A stretch of 64,000 bases of DNA from Berghia stephanieae (Eukaryota > Mollusca > Gastropoda > Nudibranchia > Aeolidiidae): positions 3,793,972 through 3,857,971 of the forward strand of contig CM067443.1 in assembly GCA_034508935.3 (NCBI GenBank), written 5' to 3'. This document shows positions 42,001 through 55,247 of the stretch, one piece after another; the stretch's first letter is position 1, and every line of letters starts with the position of its first letter. The position numbers were made by a program, and so were the translations under genes. The notes beneath the pieces are model-generated. The model did no database searches and was not told where the DNA came from. It saw only the letters and a list, made by a program, of their open reading frames with translations.

Positions 42001-43004
42001 TCTACAAATTAATTTTTTTCCTAATTTTATTCACATTTTTTAATGGGAGAAAATCCAAATTTTTTACACATCTCACTTTATTTGGAGCTGCCACAAGTTT
42101 ATCCTGGGTAAGAATGGTTCCATTGAATCCCAAATCACTCATGGAGTTGTGTGATATCTGTGATGAAGGACTCATTATTCTTTCGTTGGACCAATCCAAT
42201 CCTTCTGATGAATTATCCATATCGTCATCATCATCCTAAAAAAAATTAAATCATCATGTATTTATTTCACAGAAACGAAAAGCCGTGCCTTTAGTTGTTC
42301 AGTGAACTCAACCTGACCGCATGCCTTACCACCCAGTCAGCCCCCTTCGCCTTCGTGGGGGCGTGACCTCGGGGTCATGATAACAATTACCTGTTGAATG
42401 ATTCTTACTCACAGTCATTACGCGTGTTTGTTTACTTTGTAAACCTGCTATCCAAAGTTTAATACGATCATGAACGCAAAGAAATTTACAGAAAGAAAAT
42501 ATTTAGAAAATAATTGGTATTATGATATAAATTTGATTTTCATAGTGTTAGTTGAAAGGAAGTTATTGTTAATTATAAATTACTCATATTTTGAGAAATA
42601 ATTAACTTACTTTTAACTTTACCCCCAAATTGCAAAAAAACGACACGATCAAATGCAATAAAACTTGGTTCAACTTAAAGACAAACATTAAGAGAATTTA
42701 CTTACGTCGTCTCTAAATGGACTTGTCAATCATTTCATAGTAATAGCCGTTTATATTTGGGATGCCGTAATTGTTTCGTATAAGTCACCGAAGTACACAA
42801 TGAAGACAATCTTTTCTCACAGATTGAATAACAGAAAACATAGATAATTCCAAATTCCGGGATGGTTTTAAACATTTATTTGTACAAAACGTAAATTATG
42901 TGTATTATCTATCTGACTTTATGTGTGTATGTGTATTTATTGCAATACTGTCTGTCGGCGTGAGCGTATGTGTGTCAAGACGTAGGAGAGGGAGGTGGGG
43001 GTGG

Positions 43005-43038
<34 letters not shown>

Positions 43039-43058
43039 AATAAAATAGATAGATAGAT

Positions 43059-43109
<51 letters not shown>

Positions 43110-46100
43110 GAGAAAGAGACTAAAATGGGGGAAAAACATGATTCTCAGGAGAGGGAGGGAATCCAAGCTCCTGCTCTATTATTTCACTTTTCTTTCAGTC
43201 AAAAGTCACATTATAATTTCAAATTGTTTAGTTGTCTCTACCTGTCTAACACGTTGTAAACTGTCCTGTATTGTTTCTTGATAATTTAGTTGATATTTTC
43301 TGTCGTTCTTTTCTAATCTTATCTTCTATTCTGGTACATAAGACTGTAAGTCAGGGGAAACTTGAAGAAGACTGGTTGTCATTATAACATTGTCTACTGT
43401 GATTTCTGTGGAGTGTGATGAATGTGTGTCTTGCATTGTGTCTAAGGTTTGAATGTCACTTGACTGCCTATCTTTAATGCAGCCGACTCGTATGTTTGTA
43501 AATGTTTTACACACATTGCACATTATAATGTCACTGGGGACAAAATCTGTCCACAAATGCTGACTGTTTTTTACTATAGTCCGGGAGTTTATTAAAAACT
43601 GTTCTCCTTTATATACTTTCATTTTTTTGATTCTTTTTACACATTTGTAACATATCACTTTTGAATGAGTTGTTTCTAAGTCTTTTCCAATATCAATATC
43701 AAATAACAAAAGTATTTCACATTTGAAATCATTACACAGTAATCTTTTGCGATTACGTTTTTTTTCTTTTTGAATGAGTGCTGTATAGCCACATACTCTA
43801 CAAAGTTCATTTAAAGATTTCATGTGGGTCTCTTAAGTGTGATCATTTTACCTGTATGTACATTGCAAGAAAAAAAAATATTATAAAAGATTAAAAGACA
43901 AGTCCATTAAACGGTTTTTAATCATTAGAAAGCCCAGAGAATGTTAGATGCGCCGATACAACTTTAAAAACAATTTGTTGTGTCAAAAGTTTTATATTAA
44001 TTTTAAAAACAAATAAAGAGCTCCTGTAATTGATTTTATTCATTGAGTTTTTCAGGTTTAAACAACTAAAGAACTAATCACAGCAGAATAATGAAACCCA
44101 GACACAAATATCAAACAAGAAAAATGCAGTTATATCCAAGCTTTGAAAAATATGTTGTGAATTTAAAAGAGGAGTAGCAGTAGACTGAAAACAGGAAATG
44201 CCGTTACTCAATTTATATGTTTTTGGAACGTAATGCATTATATGCAGCTTTACCTGCAGGATTGCCCGCTTGACCCTGAGGTCAACCTGACCTATACCGT
44301 GAGTAAAGGCTCGCTCAGGCACTTAATTCGTGGGTGTGATTTACAATGGGTTAAATTACAAACTAAAAATAAATAAATACATAAAAATATAAGAAGAAAA
44401 AAAACCCAACTGAATAACAAATAAAAATCATGAAATAAAGCAAACAAAAAAACAAATTAAAAAGTTAGAGTAAAAATCATTCTTTATGTTAAAGTAAAGT
44501 GCTATTCAATTTATAAGCAGCACTATCCATTGAGTATGTTGTAAAGACTATACTTGAAACTTCAAGATTTGAAATATACATGGATGTTACAATGAAAATA
44601 AGAATTAAAAAAAAGAGAGAGACATAAAGAAAGGAAAGAACTCACCCGAACAAGAGGACAGAAATTCTCCCTGTCATTTTTATTATTGTAATCATAGTTT
44701 TCTATGTCATCATCACGATCACCAATAGAAGTGTTCAACTGTCGTTTTATCTGTGAAAGTAAAATGAAGATTAAAGTGCCATCAAACATAAGAGGCAAAC
44801 AATATTGTTAAAAAATTAAACCCACAAATTAGATTAAATATTAATTATATTAAGCTTATTTCAACTTATAGTATTCAAGACCTAAAAACAAAGCAATTAT
44901 AAGATGCTTATGCATAATTAGATTTGACACAAGAGTGGAACCCATGGATAAGAGATTTGTGAAACAGGGGTTTTTAAAATCCCAGTTATTTCTCCCTTTG
45001 TCATTAGTAAAATTTACCGGCTAGAGCAGGGACTTTTAAGAGCCTAATAGCTTATAACAGGGGCACCGAAGCCCACTTTAGGGTAAGTATCTTTTGGTGA
45101 GGAGCATAGCCTGCAATAAAATGGTTCCCACTTGAGCCTCTAATTCAGTTATTAAAATTAGAAACACACAAAACCAAAAACAAAGGAGGCAAGAAATATG
45201 GCAAACTGGTAAAATTTGAAGTTATTAACTATTGTCAGCCTGTACCAGAAGATTAGTTTTCGTGACATCTGACATAAAAAGATAAAAATTATATTGAGTT
45301 ATCAAGAAAATTTTTCTAAATTTCTCAGGGAAAAATACTCTACCCCCAAACCTCTTCCCTACTTTTATCCCTAAAGTCAACCAACCCACCATTATATTGG
45401 GTTTATGAAAAAGTTTGAAAAGCCTGTCCTGTGTATCCATCTGTTGGTCATCGGGTAGTGTCGTCTTTTTTTTAGAATACTTGGACCAGGTCTGCTTGGT
45501 AATGGATGTTGATTTTGAAAATGTAAACATTTTATCCAACTCGCTCCCATCTGTATCATAAGCTAGTCTCAAGGGTGCCTTTCTCGTACGCTTGGCCTTA
45601 TTTACAGATTTTGAATTCACTGTGGATCCTGAAATAATTTGATAATTTAGTTTACTTCAGATGAAAAATAATAAACAAAAAGTTGCTTCTCTCCACCTCT
45701 CCCTCCTGAAAAAAAAAGTTACAGTGCAGAGGATTTTCATCATTAGAGATGTTAAACTCATTCTTGGAAACAATAATATTAGAAAATAACACAGAAGGGG
45801 GCTAGATGGCCAAGTGGATAGGACATTGAACTTTGTCAATTAAAACGTTGCCCATGGATAGCAATAAGGAGAAACAATCGTCTTTTCTCAACACGAACGT
45901 GATCAGCTGATCGATTCAGAGCATGGAATACAAGTCAACCGTGGACTGAATTATTGCTCAACGCAGAAAATTGAGAATAGTGGCCAACTGCGGAACTCTG
46001 ACACTCAAACCCAGTTGTTGGCATCTTTTCATTTTTTCGTTAGCAAGACCATTAACCCTTATTGCTCATTATGTAACCATGCTGATGCATGGATTATATC

Positions 46101-49100
46101 TCTTTTGTTGCAAGATGGACCCTTAAAATGATTTTCCCCTAATACACATTCCATTTTCAAGATTAGCTTTGAGAACCATCTCCTGATAATATATCCATTA
46201 AACAAAAAAACAAAAAACAAAAAAAAAGCCATACTTGTTGATCTTGCTCCAGCTGCCATGTTCCAGTGCGCAGGACCAGCCCAAGAGCCCATTAGAATCT
46301 TGTTGAAATATGAGTAGTCAGTTGGTTCCAATGCCAGTATTTGACGGAGCTTACCAGCATTGCCAGAGCTTTGAATGAAAATTTCATAAATAACAATTAT
46401 CAAAGGACAAACTAACAACTGAATGTTCTAATATTACCAATATTATTATCATTAATAATAACAATAATAAAAATATAATAAGAAGAAGAAAGAAGAAGAA
46501 GAAGAAGAAGAAGAAGAAGAAGAAGAAGAAGAAGAAGAAGAAGAAGAAGAAGAAGAAGAAGAAGAAGAGAAGAAGAAGAAGAAGAAAGAAGAAGAAGAAG
46601 AAGAAGAAGAAGAAGAAGAAGAAGAAGAAGAAGAAGAAGAAGAAGAAGAAGAAGAAGAAGAAGAAGAGAAGAAGAAGAAGAGAAGAAGAAAGAAGAAGAA
46701 GAAGAAGAAGAAAAGAAGAAGAAGAAGAAGGAGAAAATGGATACATGATTTTAGAGTTATACAAATTTTTTATTAATGCAACAGAAGATCTAAGCTTCAA
46801 CCCCAAATCAAGGAAGGCTGATATTTTTCTTTCTGCTCTATCTTATCTGATACTGTATAATTGAAACCTTTTCAGATCTTGCACAAGTAACTGCACCCAG
46901 ATCGATGAATTAAGACAAATTGAGATATGTCAAGATGAAATAGTACAATATGTCTGCATTCTATTTTGGGAATAAACTTATGTACAGCTTAAAAATCCTA
47001 CTTATTTTGCTAGACATCATGGCATAAAATGATTTCCTCAAAGGATATATCAGAAGAGAGGTTTTTGCAATCCATATCTCAAGCTCTTGATATGAGGGGG
47101 TTTGGAGACACGTGGAAGAATTTTGACTCCTTTCTAGAAATATGGCTTTGATGAATGTCGATAAGAATTCTAAAATGATAAAATATTGCTATTTATAATT
47201 TTATACGTGATTGTTAATTTTGCATTAATTTATGGCAATTAGATAGCGATCTGACTCTCCTTCTCAGCAAGAACAGGCAGGAAAAAGTGTTGTCATTCCA
47301 GAAAAAAGGACACAACGTCCCAAAGGACATAATTAGGGGGAATATATGAAATAGCAAACAACCCATGATGGCTTACATTCCAAGCCATTTACCAACAAGA
47401 CATTAACAAACAGCACATCACACAAAAGGTTAAACCATGACTCAAACACAAATTACACAAATGCTTTTTTAAAAAAAACCCAAAACCACTCTGTTATGAA
47501 TAATTCACATTTTCAACGTATTTAAGTGCTTCTCAAAAATTAATAATAAATAGATAAGTAAAATATGTACATTTATATCAGAAGATTGCCACACTTTCAC
47601 AATGCTAAATGCTTCCCTCCAATATGTCCGTAATGTAACTTTTTGCACTTAGAATTCACTGCCCGTTTCGGTGGGCTGTGTGTCAGGAACTTTACAAATC
47701 AAAGTCAATTACAATGCCAAGTCAGATGTTTTATTGATAAATATCATCCATTTAGTCGCTAATCCATGATCAATATTGCTGGCCTAGTTACAAAATGAGA
47801 CAGCATACCACAGGACCACAGATGCGGCATTCTTGAGGATGAATTTGACAAAAGTGTTTAAGAATTCCTATTTAAGTTAAAACATGTTCATGTATCAAAG
47901 CAATCATCCAGTGACATAAACCGAGATTAAGCAACAAACCTTAAATCTGAGAAGGCACTCTGCACGAATTCAGCTGTTCCCATGTCAGATCCAGTGGTCA
48001 TGCTATCTATAGGACCTGCAAGGTCAGCTGACACTGAATGAAATTGAGAAATAAATAAAACAATAAAAATCAAACAAAACATAAAAATAATGATAAGAAT
48101 AATAACAATAATAATAATAATAATAACAATAATAAAAAATAATGAAGATGATGACAATAACAACGACAGTACAACAACTACTACTACTACTAATAATTAT
48201 TATAATAGTAATATTGATAATAATAGTAATAATTATAATAATAATAATAAATAATAATAATTATTATAATTACGACATAACAGCAACAACTACTACTAAT
48301 AATAATTATAATAGTTGTAGAAATATGTCTAGCCTAGACTGCTGACAAAATAGTAATACACAGAATTTTTTACTAATGGGCAAAATTATGGAATTCCCTC
48401 TGAAAAAGAGGAATGATTCAGTGAAAAGCGGGATGATAGGGGCCTCTGTAACAAACCTCTCAATAACAATGAAAACGATTTTGATGGTGGTGTTGATGAT
48501 AATAATTATTACCAATTGCTATCATAACACCAGCAGCGATGTTACAAATGTAGATCAAAATTTTATTATGAACATTCATTTAATGATTATGCGAACCTCT
48601 CATTGCCAGCCTTAATATTCAATCAAGAGAAAATGATGAAATCCAGATCTTAAATTGTATTTCAAAATAACTTAATGATCTTGTTTTGTGCTGAATGTTA
48701 CATAAACAACAAGATGTCATAGCTTTATATGTCAATGCAAAAAGAAAAGAAAAAAGGGACAAAGGAAAGATCATTCACTCACCCTCATGGTCATCTGTAG
48801 CATTGTCCAAATCATCAATTTGTACATGAGCAATAGCCTCAGCTTCTTCTTCAACACTTGGTAAATGTTGGGGCTCTGAACACGGATCAAAGGCGTATTC
48901 TGAGAGATTGGAGGCCGATGGGAGTTCAGATGACTGGAAAAACAAAGATAATTTATACAACAAATCATCACTTGCCAATGGCAAAAACAGGTTGAACTGA
49001 TATTCAAAGGACTTGGCTAACTATCTATTTCAGTCTAGACATATTTTTAGACCTGTATATACGAGTTTTATAAAAATCAACTGAAACTCTTCAACCAACC

Positions 49101-52100
49101 GAAGATGTGAGTTTAAAAATAAATAAGGTTAGTATCACAGAGAAAAGGGATAAAAGATAATAATATGATTAAAATGACAAGCAGTATTACTGGAGGTATG
49201 ACAGTAAGTGGTTTAATGTAGAGGAAAAACCAAATAAGCGAGCCATTCATTGAACTACAGATAACATCAGAAATAACAAAAGATGCTCCAAAACATTTTT
49301 CTAATGATGAAACAAAACTAGACCTGTAAATGACCTGTTTGAAATTTTTCAACAAACTGAAGACATAAGTTTTAAAATGAATGAGTGCAGTATATGAGAG
49401 GAAAGTCATGATTGATAATGTGACTAAAATGGTAGGGGTAATGTAAGGGGCCTTGATGTAGAATTAGAAGGAATGCCAAATAAGCAAGTCATTCATAAGT
49501 AAAGATGACTTTAAAAACAAACAATGTTCAAAACTGTTTCTACTGATGAGGTAAATACAGCTTTAGGCTTAGGCTCTCCAAACAAGAAACTGTCACAATT
49601 ACATGGATGCTAGTGGTAGCACCAAAGCATCGAAAAAAAAACTGCAGAAAGTTCTGACGCGCAAAAAAGCCTGCATAAAAATTACAATTTTAAAATATTA
49701 AATACACTAACCAAGAGCGGGAGAATTTAAAAGGGGAAACAGGAATTCCCGCATACAAAATCAAATCTGTTATGGACAGTACAGAGCTTTTAAAAAACAT
49801 AATGTCACCAACCACATCGACTTTTTTTTCTCCACACCAAACACAATTCCAAAATCCATTTTGTGGACAATAAAGATTTATCACTATCTATTACTATTTT
49901 AAATCAGATGATGTCTAATGAAAATATACAAATAGCTCTGTAGTTGGAAGAGATAATTATGATGTGGTGGTGATTGGAATAATGGTAGTGATGATCATGT
50001 GATGTTGGTGGTTCGTTTTGCTTTTTTGTTTTTAGGGGTTTTACGGACTTGCAACACATTTAGGTTATATCAGCGCCAGTAAAATGGAAGAAAATGGAAT
50101 AGTAAAATTTTCTAGAATTACAATTAAAGCACCCAAGAAAAAGTAAGACATAGGAGAACTGGGAACAAATAGGGATCAGATGTAGATTCCAAGAGCATAC
50201 CACCAATGTACTTAGTTTGAGATCACCTATAAGTCTCATCCGGACACAAACACAAAATCCAACAAAGAGGAATACACTCAAATGCGTACATTATACATTC
50301 AAAATAACACATAACAGAGAGATGATTTACAAGGACAAAAATATCATCTCCCAAAACAATAACTATGCATTTGACTGTTTCCCTCCCAGCCAGGACTCCG
50401 GCTAGGGCCAGGACAAAACCAAGTAATCTCATTCCAAGACAAAGACAGAAAGCATGTTGGAAAACAGATATAAGGGATAGAAGACACAGCATGTACCCCC
50501 CTGCCCCATATGGGAAGTCAGGAACCCTACCCAGTGATGCTGGTGGCTGGAGTAGTGGTGGTTGTGATGATAATGTGGTGGTGTCAGCGCAAGTAGAGAT
50601 AATGATGTTGTGGTGATGCTTTTCTCCAGATTGCCAAATTGGGACAGTCCCGATTTTATGAGGACAGTTGGCAGCTATGCTATCCTCTAATCAATAGAGC
50701 TTCTGCTTACTCTATATATCCTCTATACAGAGTGGAATGAGATTAATAACACAAAACTCAGGTATGGCCTGGTGATTCTTATATCTTTCTGTTGTCATAA
50801 TTCAAAATATTCGGCACCTGTGTCATGACCTGTCAAAATGTTAAAGACAAAAACTCTATTTTTCAAACTCATTGGGTAATGTACGATGCCAAATTGTAAG
50901 TATAATCCCTCTTTGCTCATGAAACAATAAATTATGCCACGCAAATAATAAGAATCAAAAAGTGATTGTAACTTGACTAACCTCTCCATTCCAATTGGTA
51001 AAATGGAAGTCTGACACTGACGGACAAATTTCCTTGTCAAGTTGTAAATCGCCCAACATTTCTGGAAAACACAATAACATTAAAATGTGGTCATTTTTTA
51101 AAATGACTCAATTAAAAAAAAAAATAGAATTGCGAACCGTTTCCATGCATTAATAAATAAATAAATAAAATCAAATTAAAAAAAGAAAAGAAGAAAAAAA
51201 TCAAAAGTAAACAATTCCACCCACATCAAACAACTGTCAATGAATTGAGTAATACACATTTCCTGACTTAAGTGCTGATTAGAATAATCTAGTGCATTTT
51301 ATCACAGGGTTGAGTTATTTCTTAAAACCTTGTCTATTTTGCACTGCTAATATCTAAGGATGCACTTTGCTCAAATAAAAAAAAGCCTGGAGATTTTTCT
51401 TGTTAACAGCATAATATATGTGAAATATTTCGTACAAATCTTCTCTTCATCAAAGGATATCCCCCTTAAATCATAGAAAAGGATACAGAACCATCTAGCT
51501 TCCCCTTACCATTGCTTAAAAAAAACCCCAATACTTTAATCTTTAAAAGAAAAAACCCACAAATACTGACCAAGATCAGCTGAAACACTTTTAAAAAGCA
51601 GGTTTCCCGGCTTAAGCCAGAAAAGGGGCATCCCCGATAATTAAAAGTACTGATCTAAACAGTACATAATTAAAAAAAAACAATTTTTTTCAAATCTCAA
51701 AACCTTGTCTATTGCAGTGTCAATGTCCTGTCCTATATTTTTTTCAAAAGGACAAACCTCCATGGAAAGAACAAGTAATGAATGAATGTTGCAAGGCCTT
51801 ACCTTGAACCACAGCAACATCAACTGGTTTACGTGAATCTTGTGAATTCTGGAGCCTATCTTCCACCAAATTGACAGGGGTTGACGAATCGAGAACCAAG
51901 TGTTGTGAGTTATCAAAAAAACTGAGACGGTTAAGTAAGAGACCCTTGGCCCCTCCTTCATCAAAGGCGGCTGACATTATCTGAAACATGGGGTCCACTT
52001 CAAAGGCCAGGTCAAATTTGTCCACATTAATATTTTTCAGGTTGGTCTCTGTTGTATGCCCTTTTCTGACCTAATTAAAAAGGAAAATATTCAAGTAGTA

Positions 52101-52224
52101 TTGTTGAATTGGAATAAAGAATTTGGAGGTTTTGGAGGATGAAAAAACAAAAGGAAATTGGTCAACAACAAACAAAAAATAAGTGAGAGTGAGAGTGTGT
52201 GTGTGGGTGTATGTGTGTGTGTGT

Positions 52225-52312
<88 letters not shown>

Positions 52313-55194
52313 TTCAAAAAGACGAGTGATGACCAACAGGATGAGGCACTGCATTTCCACCTAGAAGACCCGGGTTTTAGTCCTGCTGATGAAATCTTAT
52401 TTATTTCTTTGAGCAAATAATTTAGCATCTGATGCTCAATTTGTCTGGGTTATCTCAGTCCCGAAAAAGCAACATTTCCCCCAAAGATGAATAAAAGGAA
52501 TATCAATTTCACTAATTATATTATCTTGTTTAAAAAAATAACCTCCTACAAAATAAAGGGGAAAAAATAAATATCCACATATGGATACATAACTTCTTTC
52601 AGCTTATCCTCATTTCTGCCAACTCAACTTCTTTATCTTGTTTCTGTGTCGTAGCTGCTGCCTCGAGAATACAATATTGCTGGCCTTACAACAGATGTAT
52701 ATATTTTTCCTTCAGCTTTGCGGGAATTTGTTTGTCACACATAAAAGGTGCCAGATCCAGTACAAAACCAAGTAATCTCATTCCAAGACAAAGACAGAAA
52801 GCAAGTTGGAAAACATAATATAGGGGATAGAAGACACAGTATGTACCTCCCTGCCCACTATGGGAGGTTAGGAACCCCACCCAGCTATAATAATAAGGCT
52901 AGCACTATTCAGTATCTGATACTGAATAGTGGTTTTGCACTATTCAGTATCAGATACTGAATAGCGGTTTTCCACTATTCAGTATCTGATACTGAATAGT
53001 GGTTTTGTACTATTCAGTATCTGATACTGAATAGTGGTTTTGTACTATTCAGTATCTGACACTGAATAGTGGGTTTGCACTATAATACGGTGTTTTTTTT
53101 TTCCGAAACCTGACAAAGTTATGGGAAGAGGGCAGCTGTGGGAGTAAATCTGGGACTCAGAGAAGTGTACACCTGTGGGGAGTGAACCTGGGACTGGGTT
53201 TCGTCGGGCTTCGTAATAAAAAGCAATTACTTTTTTACGAAACCCGACGACACCTGGCAATATCCGGGAGGTATGCAGCAGCGCGTGTGTGTGTGTAAGG
53301 GAGGGAGGGCGAGAGGAGGGGATGAACCTGAGATTCAGGGAAGTGTACACCAGTGGGGAGTGAACCTGGGACTCTGGGTTTTGTAAAACAGCAATAACAA
53401 AATGGGGGAGGGGGGGGGGGGTTATGTTTTTTACGAAACCCGACAATATGCGGCAAAGTTGTGGAAAGTAGGCAAAGCGTGGGGACTGAACCTGAGACAG
53501 TAAAGTGTACACCAGTGGGAGTGAACCTGAGACTATGGTTTTCGGCGGCCTTCAGCTAATTTCATATAAAAGCAATTACTTTTTTAACGAAACCCGACGA
53601 AACCTGGCAATATCCGACAAAGTTATGGGTAGTAGGCAACAGTGGGGAGTGAACCTGAGATCCATGGAAATGTACACCAGTGGGGAGTGAACCTGGGTCT
53701 GGGTTTCGGCGGGTTTTGTAAAAAAAAAAGCAATTACTTTTTGTTTACGAAATGCGCCAAATCCCAACAGAATGGGGCAAAGTTATGGAAAGTAGGCAAA
53801 TAATGGGGAGTGAACCTGAGACTAAGGGAAGTGTACACCAGTGGGGAGTGAACCTGAGCTATGGTTTTCGGCGGGTTTCAGCGAGTTTCACATAAAAGCA
53901 ATTACTTTTTTACGAAACCCGGCAATATCCGACAAAGTTGTGGGAAGTAGGCAACAGTGGGGAGTGAACCTGAGACTCAGGGAAGTGTACACCAGTGGGG
54001 AGTGAACCTGAGACTATGGTTTTTGGCGGGTTTCAGCTAGTTTCACATAAAAGCAATTACCTTTTTACGAAACCTGGCAATATCCGACAAAGTTATGGGA
54101 AGTAGGCAGCAGTGGGGAGTGAATCTGGGATTCGGACACCGATGGGAATTGAACCTGGGACTGCGAGAGGCTGATACCAGTGGACAGTGAGCTCAGAATG
54201 TACTTTTATTTCAAAACCTACCGAAATTGTCAAAAGTTATGGGAAGTGGGCACCATTGGGCAATGAACCGGGACTCAGGGAAGTGCACACCGGTTGGGAG
54301 TGAACCTGGGACTGTGAGAAGAGGATATCAGTGGAAATGAACCTGGGACTATGGAAAATGGATGCCAGTGGGAAATGAAGCCAGACTATGGGAGTTTTTT
54401 TTACAAAACCCGCCAAAACCCGTCGAAAAACCATAGACTTAGGTTTACTCCCCCAATAGTGTACAGTTCCCTGAGTCTCGGGTTTACTCCCCCACTGTTG
54501 CCTACTTTCTTTCCATAACTTTGTCGGATATTGTCGGGTTTCGTAAAAAAAGTAATTGCTTTTTTTTACGAAACCCAGTCCCAGGTTCACTCCCCACTGC
54601 TGCCTACTTCCCATAACTTTGTCGGGTTTCGGCGTGTTTCGTAAAAAAAGAAAACACCCCTAAAAATACCACGTGTAATCAGTAAATAGATGTCAATTGT
54701 AGTCTAATATTCAGTATCTATTTAAATTATTATTATTATTATTATTATCAATATTATTATTATTATTATTATTACTATTATTATTATTACACGTAAATTT
54801 TAATATAATACGGCAATTAATTCACGAAAGTACATCGCTCAATTAAAAATGGCAGAAAGTCTGTTCACATATTTATAATGAATCGGGATTGTCTTAGATG
54901 ACAAAACAAACAAACAAACAAAAACAACAACAAGAACAACAACAACAACAACAAATGTGACAAACAGAAAAAGCAAGATTTTTAAAAGTAATAAACAATA
55001 GAAGAGCACATCAATGAAAAACAACAACGAGATTATAACACATAAAAGATATTCGTAATAAATCGATAACTGATTAAGTTACTCCAACTACCAGATTAAA
55101 AAAAAAATAATCATAATCATGATAATGATGATGATGACGATTACAACAACAAAAATAATAATAATAATAGTATGTAAGTAGAAATAATAATAAT

Positions 55195-55247
<53 letters not shown>

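Larger units (their letters stand above)
42268..44338 (-). mobile_element. Chapaev-like DNA transposon with RAG1-N-like ORF (N-RAG-TP type)
   Basis: It begins CACAGAAACGAAAAGCCGTG and ends, read inward, CACACCCACGAATTAAGTGC. The imperfect inverted termini share CACA, ACGAA and GTGCCT in register with one indel. The element is flanked by a 4-bp duplication ATTT (42264-42267 and 44339-44342). A 4-bp TSD with CAC-type termini fits Chapaev elements; ProtoRAG and Transib make 5-bp duplications. The 2071-bp element sits in an NCAPH intron, its left end only 32 bp from the next exon. It carries one clear ORF (43823-43326) and a (GA)n tract (43006-43119), but no catalytic DDE domain was recognised, so it is probably non-autonomous. 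Confidence 0.75.

Noticed and set aside
52903-53071. Regular 35-bp-period palindromic repeats that could look like a CRISPR array
   Set aside because: Spacers are only 6 bp and constant, the genome is eukaryotic, and there are no cas genes. They are the terminal palindromes of FB2.
53045-53512. 155-codon minus-strand frame
   Set aside because: It runs through the FB2 palindromes and satellite units; the repeated peptide words only reflect the tandem repeat.
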